Both the position numbers and the translations under genes were made by a program. The notes below the pieces were generated by a model. The model was not told where the DNA came from, did no database searches, and saw only the letters and a program-made list of their open reading frames with translations. From Gimesia sp. (GTDB lineage Bacteria > Planctomycetota > Planctomycetia > Planctomycetales > Planctomycetaceae), in assembly GCA_002706765.1 (NCBI GenBank), contig PAJV01000078.1, positions 62,001-126,000 on the forward strand: 64,000 nucleotides of DNA, written 5' to 3'. Positions 1 through 9,060 of the stretch are shown here, piece by piece. Positions within the stretch are counted from its first letter, which is position 1, and each line of letters starts with the position of its first letter.

Positions 1-53
1 AATTTATTCAAGTGCTTACGTTCCGCTGTTTGCGATTGGATAGCGGAAGCGGG

Positions 54-665
54 CTATCGAGGCTGCAGCAGTCTGGTGATGGTCTGCAGGCAGGCATTCC
101 AGTGAGTCTGAAATTCATCAGAGTCGACTTTATGGCCGGATATGAGTTGTGCCATTTGAGGCAGAGTGGCGGGGAAAAAGACCAGCGCGGTAAAGATCAG
201 CATCAGGCAGTCAGGATCAAGCTCTTCAGAAATGGCTCCTTCAGACTGTGATAGCTTCAGGCGTTCGATGTGGTTCTGGTAGTACTCTCTGCGCCATGCT
301 TCATCGATCAGCGGTTCTCCCTGATTCTGTTGCGCTTCGTTGAGCAGGACACGCACATAATTCTGATCACGCAGGTTTTCCTTGAAATAGAACTGCAGGA
401 CCTCGGAGAGTTCTCGAGGAATTTTCTCAACGCTTTCGTTTCGTTCTTCGAGTTTGCTTTTCAGGGCCGCTTCGAACAGTCCCTGTTTGTCGTTGAAATA
501 GCGGTAAATCAGGGATTTATTGAATTTCGCCTGCCTGGCGATCGCTTCGATCCGGGCTCCCTCCACACCCCGTTCAGCAAACTCTGCGATGGCAGCTTTG
601 AGGATGGCGTCGTGTGAACTGGTTTCCTTTTTGGGGGGGATTTTCCCGACTTCAGTCGAACTCAT
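54..665 (-). CDS. TetR/AcrR family transcriptional regulator
   Basis: A protein of about 203 residues with an N-terminal TetR-type helix-turn-helix: the AILKAAIAEFAERG helix, then the ARIEAIARQAKFNKSLIYRYF recognition segment. The C-terminal ligand-binding half is variable, as is normal in the family. I start at the ATG at 665 because a GGAG lies five bases upstream; an upstream in-frame start at 710 has no such site. The gene is divergent from the DUF1559 gene at 1169, and the palindrome at 824-855 between them is the natural candidate operator for autoregulation. The ligand and regulon cannot be read from the sequence. The family call is firm and the role is unknown. Confidence 0.9.
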   Translation of the reverse strand: MSSTEVGKIPPKKETSSHDAILKAAIAEFAERGVEGARIEAIARQAKFNKSLIYRYFNDKQGLFEAALKSKLEERNESVEKIPRELSEVLQFYFKENLRDQNYVRVLLNEAQQNQGEPLIDEAWRREYYQNHIERLKLSQSEGAISEELDPDCLMLIFTALVFFPATLPQMAQLISGHKVDSDEFQTHWNACLQTITRLLQPR

Positions 666-1168
666 GCTGGCTCCGTATGTGGAAAGGAATCTGAAGTATA
701 GCTGGAGCACTTGTGGAAGGGAAGAAGGGCAATTCCGGGGGCGAGTTCCCTGTCATCGTAATGAACCAGTAATTTTTCAGATTTTTGTTGAAATCGAAAA
801 GCGGCGGGTTTAACATCGAGATAAATAGTAACGGTAACGTTACCGGTTATCTATTCTTTTTTTCGAAGAAAAACACTGAATCCGGCTCACAATTTAAAGA
901 GCCAGGAGGTTTTTCCTTTGAGAATAGATAATTATGAGTTGTGAAGTTTCCCTTTGCGTGATGATTTTGAAGTCGTGAATTCACCCGTTCGACAGTCTGG
1001 TTAGGGTGGAATTCTGTCTGGGTCTTCAGGATTTCAAAAAGGGATCGCTTTCGGAGTGTGTGTTCGCGTCTTTTCACTGAGTGGTCCGTTTCCAAGCGGC
1101 TTACCAGAATTCTGATATTTTCGATTAAGACCTTTCATCAATCATCTGGAAATGCGAGGAGAAGCGCT
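666..1168. other. Divergent intergenic region, 503 bp
   Basis: Apart from the palindrome at 824-855 I see no gene here. Short reading frames across it have no family resemblance and no supported start. It should carry the promoters of the TetR gene (leftward) and the DUF1559 gene (rightward), but I could not pick convincing -35/-10 pairs. Confidence 0.5.
824..855. promoter_or_regulatory. Palindromic site, candidate TetR-type operator
   Basis: The core CGGTAACGTTACCG at 832-845 is a perfect 14-bp palindrome. With one-base shifts the symmetry extends outward through TTA/TAA to AATAG (824-828) and CTATT (851-855). It lies in the divergent gap between the TetR gene and the DUF1559 gene, 159 bp from the TetR start. 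Family knowledge says TetR proteins bind such palindromes in divergent promoters; binding here is inferred. Confidence 0.55.
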
Positions 1169-2179
1169 ATGCAACGTCGTAAGCCTCTGAGGAGAGGATT
1201 CACACTCATTGAATTGTTAGTCGTAATTGCAATCATTGCTATTCTGATTGCGTTGCTGCTGCCTGCCGTCCAGCAGGCCCGTGAGGCAGCCCGTCGAACG
1301 CAGTGCAAAAACAATCTGAAGCAGTTCGGACTGGCGATGCACAATTACCACGAAGCCCACCGCATGTTTCCCCTGGGAGCCAGTCTCCGCACTGGTTCAT
1401 CAGGTGGGGGTGATTTTTTTGCGAGCGGGATTGTGATGATGTTGCCTTATTTTGATCAGGCGAACCTCTCGAATCTTTATGATTCCGTCAAGCCCTGGGA
1501 ACAACAGGCTCCCGCAGTCGCGCGGACGGTGCTGCCCATTTTTGCCTGCCCTTCCAATGTGGGCGCGAATCCGATCAATGAGCCTGCTCTTGCCAGTGTC
1601 GTTCCCGCCGGCGGAACTTATGGAATCACCACCTATATCATGTGTCGGGGATCGAATGTCGCCTGGTGCAGTTCCAGCAATCATTCCAGTGCGGTGAAAG
1701 GGATGTTTGACCTCAACCGCGGCGCACGCATGTCAGACATCATGGATGGTTCCAGTAACACGATTGCCATGGGTGAAGCAGCGACCGGACCTCAATTCAA
1801 ATTATGTGAAGGTCAGGGCTGCACCACCGGGCCTGCGACGCCGGTCGAAGCAAGTCAAGGCTGGATGATCGCGCAGCCTCCCCCATCCGATTTCAAGGCA
1901 GGCCTGTTCATGGGGCCTCGTGCGAGTGTGTTCGGAAGTACTTCCGACCGCATCAACAAGAAATTTACCACTGAAACACTGATCGATCTGGCCAACTTCA
2001 CAGACTGCACGTTTGGAACCGGGGCAGATGCCACCAGCAATTTCCGCAGTCAACATGTGGGGGGAGCCCACTTTCTCTATGCAGATGGGTCAGTCCATTT
2101 CATCAGTGAGAATGTTGACCTGGGAACCTATCAGGCTCTCTCTACCATCCAGGGTGGGGAAGTGGTAGAGGCTCCATAA
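1169..2179 (+). CDS. DUF1559 protein with prepilin-type N-terminus
   Basis: A protein of 336 residues. Residues 8-31 form a type IV pilin-like signal: RRG, predicted cleavage before F11, Glu15 at the +5 position, then a hydrophobic helix. [13 protein letters not shown] follows, typical of planctomycete DUF1559 proteins. The C-terminus has the family H-X9-DG motif (His297 to Asp307-Gly308). I chose the ATG at 1169 because GAGGAGAAG lies just upstream; the longer frame from 1058 adds no conserved residues. These proteins are present in dozens of copies per planctomycete genome and are thought to be exported, pseudopilin-like surface proteins. The function of this copy is unknown. Confidence 0.95.
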   Translation: MQRRKPLRRGFTLIELLVVIAIIAILIALLLPAVQQAREAARRTQCKNNLKQFGLAMHNYHEAHRMFPLGASLRTGSSGGGDFFASGIVMMLPYFDQANLSNLYDSVKPWEQQAPAVARTVLPIFACPSNVGANPINEPALASVVPAGGTYGITTYIMCRGSNVAWCSSSNHSSAVKGMFDLNRGARMSDIMDGSSNTIAMGEAATGPQFKLCEGQGCTTGPATPVEASQGWMIAQPPPSDFKAGLFMGPRASVFGSTSDRINKKFTTETLIDLANFTDCTFGTGADATSNFRSQHVGGAHFLYADGSVHFISENVDLGTYQALSTIQGGEVVEAP

Positions 2180-2233
2180 ACAAGCCTTTACTGACGACTC
2201 GAACTTGAGTGCGGTTTAGAAACTGAGGGGGAA

Positions 2234-3922
2234 GTGACTCTGCATCGACAAAGTGTGAAGGGTTTGAACCTGTCTGAAATCGACCAGGCGCTGGAAGAAC
2301 TGACAGAGTCCAGCCAGTCAGAGGTGGGACTGTCAGTGGCCCGCCGGATTGAATTGACCGAGCAGTGTCTGCGCTGTCTATCCCAGGCCGCCAGAGACTG
2401 GGTTGATCTGGCGTGCCAGGCGAAACAGATCCCGCGGGAGGACGCTGCCTGCGCAGAAGAAGTGTTAGCCGGCCCGGTCTCAGTGGCCCGGTTTCTGCAG
2501 GTGTTGTTGCTCAGTCTGAAAGCCGTTAAAGACGACGGTAAGCCGCGATTACCGGGAAAACCTGAGTTAAAAGCGGGAGAGCAGATTCGGGTACCCGTGT
2601 TTCCGACGTCGGGGATTTATGATGCTCTGGTGTTTTATGGATTGACGGCGGAAGCCTGGCTGAAACCGGGAACGACTACAGCAAACCTGTTTGATCTGAC
2701 TCGCCTGGAAAGTTCGGAAAACTCTGCTTTACCCCTGACACTGGTGCTGGGAGCAGGCAATGTTTCAGCGATCCCCGCGACTGATGTGCTGACGAAAATT
2801 CTGCAGGATGGCGAACGGGTACTGCTGAAAATGAATCCGGTGAATGCATACCTCAAGCCGGTGTTCGAGCGGTCCTTTGCCCCGCTGATTGATGCCGGGC
2901 TGCTGAGGATTGTCAACGGTAAAGCAGAGGTTGGCGCTTACCTGGTTGCGCATCCCGCGGTCGAACGGCTTCATATTACGGGCTCGACTCAAACCCATGA
3001 TGCGATTGTCTGGGGCAGTGATCCGGAAGAACGTCGTGCGAGAATAGAAAGTAACCAGCCTCTCCGGGAGATCCCGGTGACGAGTGAACTGGGCAATGTT
3101 TCTCCGTGGATTATTGTTCCCGGTCACTACTCCGAAAAACAGTTACAGTTTCAGGCGGAAAACATTGCGGCTTCCATCGTGAATAATGCTTCCTTCAACT
3201 GCCTGGCGACCAAGGTCATTGTGACTTCCGCCAACTGGCCGGACCGGGATCGATTTCTGACGATGATCGAACAGAAGTTGCAACAGATTCCTCGACGCTA
3301 CGCTTATTATCCGGGCGCGCCCGAACGCTGGCAACGTTTTGCCGGCGCTGAACCTGATGACAGAGAGTATTTACCCTGGAGACTGATTCGCGATGCCGAT
3401 CCGGCGCAGTCACCTCATCTGTTTCAGGAAGAATCATTCGTCTGTGTCTGCGCGGAAACTGCATTGAGGGCGGAATCAGTCTCAGATTTTCTGGAGCGGG
3501 CGGTTGAATTTGTGAATCAGGATGTGTGGGGGACTTTGTGTGCCACGATTACGGTTCCCGATGCGTTTCGCAAATCAGATCACGCGATCCTGGAGCGTTG
3601 TATTGGAAAGTTGAACTACGGAGCCGTGGGGATTAATCACTGGCCGGCTTTGAATTACGCGTTCATGACGACTCCCTGGGGAGGGGCACCGGGAGCGACA
3701 TTGCAGGATGTCGTCAGTGGGATTGGAAATGTGCATAATACTTACTTCCTGACTGACGTGGAGAAAACTGTGCTCTACGGTCCATTAACCCTGTTCCCCA
3801 AACCAGTCTGGTTTCCATCACATCCCAATCCGGAAGCTGTCGGCTGGCGTCTGTTGGACCTGTATACGAAACCCTCACTGGGCAATCTGTTGCGCACCGG
3901 ATTAACGGTTGCGTTAAAATAA
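2234..3922 (+). CDS. Aldehyde dehydrogenase family protein
   Basis: A 562-residue protein with an aldehyde dehydrogenase fold over roughly residues 150-500. It shows LVLGAGNVSAIP and VERLHITGSTQTHDAIVWG for the nucleotide-binding part, Glu285 in SELGNVSP as the expected general base, and Cys323 in NASFNCLATK at the place of the catalytic cysteine. The usual GQ-x-C context is replaced, so the substrate is probably unusual. The N-terminal 130 residues are helical and not recognised. The start is GTG with AGGGGGAA directly upstream, a close spacing. It lies 54 bp after the DUF1559 gene and 40 bp before the beta-helix/cytochrome gene, so co-transcription with the latter is possible. The exact reaction is not known. 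Confidence 0.8.
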   Translation: MTLHRQSVKGLNLSEIDQALEELTESSQSEVGLSVARRIELTEQCLRCLSQAARDWVDLACQAKQIPREDAACAEEVLAGPVSVARFLQVLLLSLKAVKDDGKPRLPGKPELKAGEQIRVPVFPTSGIYDALVFYGLTAEAWLKPGTTTANLFDLTRLESSENSALPLTLVLGAGNVSAIPATDVLTKILQDGERVLLKMNPVNAYLKPVFERSFAPLIDAGLLRIVNGKAEVGAYLVAHPAVERLHITGSTQTHDAIVWGSDPEERRARIESNQPLREIPVTSELGNVSPWIIVPGHYSEKQLQFQAENIAASIVNNASFNCLATKVIVTSANWPDRDRFLTMIEQKLQQIPRRYAYYPGAPERWQRFAGAEPDDREYLPWRLIRDADPAQSPHLFQEESFVCVCAETALRAESVSDFLERAVEFVNQDVWGTLCATITVPDAFRKSDHAILERCIGKLNYGAVGINHWPALNYAFMTTPWGGAPGATLQDVVSGIGNVHNTYFLTDVEKTVLYGPLTLFPKPVWFPSHPNPEAVGWRLLDLYTKPSLGNLLRTGLTVALK

Positions 3923-3962
3923 CAAATTCATCTCAACTCATTTCTAAACAGGTATCTTTGAT

Positions 3963-6302
3963 ATGGTGCTTAATCAACGGATGACATGTTGCCGGGCGAT
4001 GATCCTGTCGCTGCTGGTCCTGGGAAGTGGTTTGCTGAGTGCTGCTGATGTGACAGGAGCCGAGAAAAAACAGCCACTCAAGCTGGAAGCATCCACGTAT
4101 ACTTTTTCACCCGGGCCAGACTTTCAGTTTGAATTTCAGTCGCGCCTGATTCAGGCGGTTCCCGGTGATGTGTTGATTCTTAAAGCAGGGCACTATGAAT
4201 TGCAGTCTGGCTTAAACCTGGTGACCGATAATGTCACCATACGCGGGCAGGGGCATGAAAAAACGGTGCTCTCTTTCAAGAACCAGACAGATGGCAGTTT
4301 CGGACTGCTTGCCAGTGGAGATAACCTGGTTCTGGAAAATTTTGCCGTTGAAGATACCAGTCACAATGCCATCAAAGTATTAGGAGCAGAGAATGTCACC
4401 TTTCGCGGTGTCCGTACCGAGTGGACCGACGGGCCGAAAACGACGAATGGTGCTTACGGATTGTATCCGGTGCAATGCAAAAACGTATTGATCGAAAACT
4501 GTGTCGCCATTGGTGCTGCGGATGCGGGCATTTATGTCGGGCAGTCGACTGATGTCATTGTCCGCAACAGCCGCGCGGAAGCGAATGTTGCCGGTATTGA
4601 AATCGAAAATACCGTCAATGCCGACGTGTATGGGAACGTTGTGACGGGAAATACCGGCGGGTTGCTGGTCTTTGATCTGCCCGGACTGCCTCTGAAAAAT
4701 GGGAGGCATGTCAGGCTGTTTCAAAATCGGATTTTCAAAAATAACCTCGCGAACTTTGCGCCCGAAGGAAATATGGTAGCCTCTGTCCCTGCCGGAACCG
4801 GGATTCTGGTGATGGCCACGGACGAAGTGGAAATCTTTGAGAATCTCATCAGGGATAATCGTTCGTTCAATGTGTCTGTCGTCAGTTTTCTGATCTTTGG
4901 TAAAAAGATGAAGGACCCAGACTATGATCCCTATCCGGAAGGCATTTTCATTCACGACAATCAGATACAGGGGGGAGGCCAGGATCCCGACGGGGAACTG
5001 GGGCTGCTTTTGAAATCAATGACAGGCACCACGTTACCCGAGATTGTTTACGATGGCGTGATTGATACTCGCAAGCTGGTCGATGGAAAGATGCCAGCTG
5101 AAAAGAGCCTGCGATTGGCTGATAACGGAGACATCCGATTTCTGAATATCGATTTCGGAAATCTGACACCAGCAAATATTGCGACCGGAAAATACAGGCC
5201 CGAGGCTGATATGTCGTCTTTTACCGGAAGGCTGCCAGCGCTGAAGCCGGTGGAACTCCAGCCTCATGGACAACCGGAGCCGAATAAAAACCGGTCATTA
5301 CAGGTCTATTATGATGCCCCGGGTAAACTGTCGGAACTCGGTTTGTTCCAGGGAACGGGAGCGACACAGGAGCCTACCGATGACGTGATCCCCTACGATC
5401 TGCTGACAACGCTGTTTACCGATTACACCACCAAGCATCGTTTCGTACGTCTGCCGCAGGGAGAAAAAATCCGATTTCAGGAATCCGGTGTGCTGGAGTT
5501 TCCGACAGGCAGCATGTTAGTCAAAACGTTTTCTTATCTGAAGGATCAGCGTAATCCTGCTGCTGGTGAGCGACTGCTGGAAACTCGCGTGGAGTTTCTG
5601 AAAGAATCCGGCTGGTATGGATATTCCTACATCTGGAATGAAGAACAGACCGATGCCGCGCTCAGCCTGGGAGGCGGGGAAATTGATGTTTCCTGGATTC
5701 ACTCTGATGGTCAGAAGCGATCGACGCGGCATCTGGTGCCCAATGCGAATCAATGCATCAGTTGCCACAGCCAGCATGACAAGTACGTGCCCATTGGTCC
5801 TGCCGCTGCGAATTTGAATCGTATGAATCACTATGCAGACGGGGAAGAAAATCAGTTAGCCTACCTGACGCGTAAAGGTCTGTTGCAGGGAACTCCCGGC
5901 TTGAACAAGATCAGCAAGCTCCCCGATTTTTCTGATCCTCATTCCGGTACGGTCGATCAACGGGCCCGTGCCTATCTGGCTGTCAACTGTGCCCACTGTC
6001 ACAGCCCGGGCGGGAATGCCCGCACGACGGGGCTGGACTTGCGTTTTTCGCAACAGGATCCGGCCCGGTGGGGCGTCTGGAAAAATCCGGTGGCAGCAGG
6101 CAGAGGATCGGGAGGTCACAGTTATGACATTGTTCCCGGTGCCCCTGAGAAGTCGATCCTGATGCATCGTCTGCAGTCCAGTGATCTGGCAGCAAGGATG
6201 CCTAATATTGGAAATCGGGTCGTGCATCAGGAAGCAGTCGATCTGATCGGGCAGTGGATCAGTGAAATGCCAGTGGAACGATCCGACTCCGGTATGCCTT
6301 AG
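3963..6302 (+). CDS. Parallel beta-helix / diheme cytochrome c fusion, exported
   Basis: A 779-residue protein with a signal peptide (about residues 10-35, hydrophobic, ending near SAADVTGAE). Residues 40-400 are a right-handed beta-helix: repeated short strands such as NVTFRGVRTEW, NVLIENCVAIG, DVIVRNSRAEA and NADVYGNVVTG. Residues 440-775 match the SO2930-type two-heme cytochrome family, with CISCH at 598-602 and CAHCH at 676-680. In Shewanella and others the two parts are neighbouring separate genes (families TIGR03805 and TIGR03806); here they appear as one chain. It should be periplasmic and may couple carbohydrate binding or cleavage to electron transfer, which is inference. Its TAG stop is formed with the first base of the 90-bp repeat at 6300. 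Confidence 0.85.
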   Translation: MVLNQRMTCCRAMILSLLVLGSGLLSAADVTGAEKKQPLKLEASTYTFSPGPDFQFEFQSRLIQAVPGDVLILKAGHYELQSGLNLVTDNVTIRGQGHEKTVLSFKNQTDGSFGLLASGDNLVLENFAVEDTSHNAIKVLGAENVTFRGVRTEWTDGPKTTNGAYGLYPVQCKNVLIENCVAIGAADAGIYVGQSTDVIVRNSRAEANVAGIEIENTVNADVYGNVVTGNTGGLLVFDLPGLPLKNGRHVRLFQNRIFKNNLANFAPEGNMVASVPAGTGILVMATDEVEIFENLIRDNRSFNVSVVSFLIFGKKMKDPDYDPYPEGIFIHDNQIQGGGQDPDGELGLLLKSMTGTTLPEIVYDGVIDTRKLVDGKMPAEKSLRLADNGDIRFLNIDFGNLTPANIATGKYRPEADMSSFTGRLPALKPVELQPHGQPEPNKNRSLQVYYDAPGKLSELGLFQGTGATQEPTDDVIPYDLLTTLFTDYTTKHRFVRLPQGEKIRFQESGVLEFPTGSMLVKTFSYLKDQRNPAAGERLLETRVEFLKESGWYGYSYIWNEEQTDAALSLGGGEIDVSWIHSDGQKRSTRHLVPNANQCISCHSQHDKYVPIGPAAANLNRMNHYADGEENQLAYLTRKGLLQGTPGLNKISKLPDFSDPHSGTVDQRARAYLAVNCAHCHSPGGNARTTGLDLRFSQQDPARWGVWKNPVAAGRGSGGHSYDIVPGAPEKSILMHRLQSSDLAARMPNIGNRVVHQEAVDLIGQWISEMPVERSDSGMP

Positions 6303-6393
6303 ACTGTGTCCAGTTTTACTGTAGCGTCTCCAGGGGCATTTGAATCGAGTATAATAGATTGAGAGATGTTATGGTTAAATGTGATGCGCTCTA
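6300..6393 (+). repeat. Dispersed 90-bp element, copy A
   Basis: The core is 6302-6391 (90 bp), flanked by TA at 6300-6301 and TA at 6392-6393. It starts GACTGTGTCCAG and ends GATGCGCTC; the ends are weak inverted repeats (GACTGTGTC versus GAGCGCATC). It has no reading frame of note. The left TA plus the first G of the element forms the TAG stop of the cytochrome gene. The right TA is followed by G, consistent with an original TAG. Related copies lie at 26915, 43568, 59442 and 59534. Confidence 0.85.
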
Positions 6394-6419
6394 GAGTAAA
6401 GCCCGGCTGCAGATTCGGT

Positions 6420-7355
6420 TCAAATCGCCTGTTTGTGTTCGTAGGAGTGGCTGTCCTGAATGATTAACTGATTGCGTCCCTGTTTCTGGGATTGCATCAA
6501 TGCATGTAAGCCACGCTCCAGAACCAGCTCGGCAGAATCGCCGGGTACACAGTTGAGATAAGCAAGACTCGCAGTCACGACTACTTCCGGGCTGTTGCTT
6601 TCCAGGCGGAAATGATGATGACGAATCGCTTCCCGAATCGTTTCTGCACAGTTCTGGCCGGCATCGACATCAACGCCAGGCAAGAGAATCGCCAGCGTGT
6701 CTGACTTCCAGAGACAGATGACATCTTCATCCCGTACATTGTGCATGATCAGGCGGGAAAAGGTTTTCATAAACTTGACAGGGGCCATGATCCCGAAGCG
6801 TTCTTTGAGCTGGTCGTGTTGATTCATCTGCACGAGTAACAGTCCGCTGTTGTTTTGCGTTGCAGTTCCTGTCAGCAGCATCATTTCCAGATTGGCTTCG
6901 AAAGCAGAAGAATCAGGCAGCTTGAGATGTGAGTGTTCCGGCTGGAATGCCCACTGTAACGCCGGAAACTCCTGCTGTTTCTTTTTTTCCTGTTTTGTGA
7001 GGGGCGGGGGCGCGTCCTGTTCTGCACTTTTTCGTTCCACCAGTCGATTGATCAGTGACAGCAGGCTGGTACGTTTGGAGTTCAGTTCCCGCGTCTGCTC
7101 ACTGGTCAGGATGGTGCCTGGAAATTTTTCGAGCAGGGAGCAGGCAGTGCAGGCAGTATCGAGTGTTTCTCTGACGTGCTGATAACAGTTCTGAAGATGT
7201 TTCCGGGCACGGCGGAAGTTACGCGCCGGCGCACTCTTGCCGAGGAAATAGCCGGCAGTAAAGCCGAGTAAGACCGCAATCATCAATCCCACACCGAAAC
7301 AGATGATTATTTCAGTGGGCAGAGTTGATAATGATGTTGATAGAACTGGCGTCAT
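6420..7355 (-). CDS. Membrane-anchored degenerate GGDEF-domain protein
   Basis: A 311-residue protein. Residues 13-36 are one transmembrane helix, followed by a basic, helical linker. Residues 155-305 have the shape of a diguanylate cyclase domain (LLLVQMNQHDQLKERFG, then FMKTFSRLIMHNVRDEDVICLW, then a C-terminal strand-helix unit with GRNQLIIQ). The signature loop GGDEF is replaced by WKSDT (residues 216-220). Catalysis needs that loop, so this protein should not make cyclic di-GMP; it may be a receptor or structural relic. It lies 244 bp downstream of the secreted protein gene on the same strand, probably as a separate unit. Confidence 0.75.
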   Translation of the reverse strand: MTPVLSTSLSTLPTEIIICFGVGLMIAVLLGFTAGYFLGKSAPARNFRRARKHLQNCYQHVRETLDTACTACSLLEKFPGTILTSEQTRELNSKRTSLLSLINRLVERKSAEQDAPPPLTKQEKKKQQEFPALQWAFQPEHSHLKLPDSSAFEANLEMMLLTGTATQNNSGLLLVQMNQHDQLKERFGIMAPVKFMKTFSRLIMHNVRDEDVICLWKSDTLAILLPGVDVDAGQNCAETIREAIRHHHFRLESNSPEVVVTASLAYLNCVPGDSAELVLERGLHALMQSQKQGRNQLIIQDSHSYEHKQAI

Positions 7356-7599
7356 AATTCTCTTCCTGTCCGGGAAGGAAATTGTTTGAAATGCGACTGA
7401 TCTGAAATGGGTTACCTGGAAAAATCAGGAAACTGCAAGCAGGTGACTGAAGTTTAGTGCGCATTTCGTGGTGAAGTGCAGGGCAATCCCTGATCTATCC
7501 CGAAACTCTGTGACCGATTGCAATGGTCGTGAGGATTATAATCCCGATGGGATCCGGCCCGGCTGCATCTCAAGTTCTGTCAGCAGAGAACCTGCTCGG

Positions 7600-9006
7600 C
7601 TATTTACGCTTGTTACCATCCAGGGGAGTTGCCTGGACGGGCGCTGGTTTGGGTTCGAGAAATTCCAGGCTCAGCACGATATCCGTGTCACGATTATCCA
7701 GTTCCTTGACCAGTTTCTCGTCTACGGTGAAGACAAACGAGATCTGTCTGCCGGAGGGGGCAGCGCACAGATAATAAATCCATTGAACAGGGATGTCGTT
7801 TGCTTTCCCGGCAACCGTGACGCGGTGGATGAAGCGTCCATCATCTGTCGAGAGGTTTTCTGCTTTGAGAATCTCGACAAGTTTGTCTCCCAGCGAAGTG
7901 CGGATATCCTGCTGGAACTGCTCTTCAGTGGTGTGTTCTCCCGCTTTCATGGTCGGGATTTTTGAGATATTGGCCTGTGAGACCAGGCTGCCTTTATCGA
8001 GCAGACGTAAGACGGCGACCTGCCCTGTCTGATGGAAGACATACCAGTCACGAGGCAGTAATAACCGGATGTCCCAGGGAGGTTCAAAGCTCAGGTATTT
8101 TGCTTCCGGGCTGGTCTCCAATGGAATGGATGCCAGGATTTCATCAGTTAACGGGCCGGGGGCCTTCGCAATGGAACGCGTCCAGTTGACGTCCGCGGTC
8201 ACTTTCATCCCCGGGCTGATAGATCCGACCGAGCGTTTTTCCGTCTGCTGCAGTTCCAGTTGGCTGATGTAGTTGTGATCGAGGCGGAACTGCAGTTTGC
8301 CTTTGACTGTAATCTCAGTTTGCGCACCAACGGTCGCGCCTTCAATACTGCCTTTGAAACTGATCGTGGCCAGTTGATCTTCCACGGAATCCAGTTGGCA
8401 GGTTAATTCGGATTTCAGGACCGCTTCCAGTCCGGTCAGTGACTGCAGAACCCAGCGGTCCGGAGTCCAGACTTCTCCCACTTCAACATCCGACTGGGGT
8501 AACAATGCCAGGACTGGCAGACTGTCTCCGGGCGAGTTAAGCAGTTCCACTTCGGAGGGCTGGAGATGGCTGTGGGGGGCATGCAGGGAGAGGCCTTCCA
8601 GTGTGCCTTCGGCGACGATGAGTCGATGCTTGTCACTGCCGCGGGCATAGGTTTTCTGGCCTTGAACGTCAATGGTGGCTGTGGCTGCTTCATAATAACG
8701 GAGTGAGCGAAATGCTTCTGCATCGCGTCCGGTTCCGGGCAGTCGTCGTTCGAGGTATTGAAATTTTCCATCGACGTCGAGTGCCAGCGAGCGGGCCTGT
8801 CCGGTTTTGATCGCCGTTTCCAACTGTCCCTTGACCCGGACGGTGGAATTCACGTTGAAAGTACGCGCGTCCTGAACGGGTTCTCTGAATTCATAAGTTT
8901 CCGCGAGAGCGGGGGGTGTCGCAGACGCTGACAGAACAAGGCTGACCAGCGCCAGGCAGAGAAAACCGGGAATCCGTACATCAGAAACAGAACTCAGTGA
9001 AAACAT
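7600..9006 (-). CDS. Exported protein of unknown function
   Basis: A protein of about 468 residues with a signal peptide (IPGFLCLALVSLVLSASATPPALAET, about residues 12-37). The rest is mostly beta-rich with charged loops and no motif that I recognise. The middle part resembles planctomycete proteins that measure a baseline-and-scaled property (segments such as GEVWTPDRWVLQSL), but I cannot assign a family. I use the ATG at 9006, which has GGAG eight bases upstream, rather than the TTG at 9027. It follows dxs by 54 bp on the same strand and is probably co-transcribed with it, although nothing links it to isoprenoid synthesis. Confidence 0.75.
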   Translation of the reverse strand: MFSLSSVSDVRIPGFLCLALVSLVLSASATPPALAETYEFREPVQDARTFNVNSTVRVKGQLETAIKTGQARSLALDVDGKFQYLERRLPGTGRDAEAFRSLRYYEAATATIDVQGQKTYARGSDKHRLIVAEGTLEGLSLHAPHSHLQPSEVELLNSPGDSLPVLALLPQSDVEVGEVWTPDRWVLQSLTGLEAVLKSELTCQLDSVEDQLATISFKGSIEGATVGAQTEITVKGKLQFRLDHNYISQLELQQTEKRSVGSISPGMKVTADVNWTRSIAKAPGPLTDEILASIPLETSPEAKYLSFEPPWDIRLLLPRDWYVFHQTGQVAVLRLLDKGSLVSQANISKIPTMKAGEHTTEEQFQQDIRTSLGDKLVEILKAENLSTDDGRFIHRVTVAGKANDIPVQWIYYLCAAPSGRQISFVFTVDEKLVKELDNRDTDIVLSLEFLEPKPAPVQATPLDGNKRK

Positions 9007-9060
9007 GCGGAAGACTCCGTAAATCAAGCGTCCATACAGATTGGAGAATGCGAGACGTAA

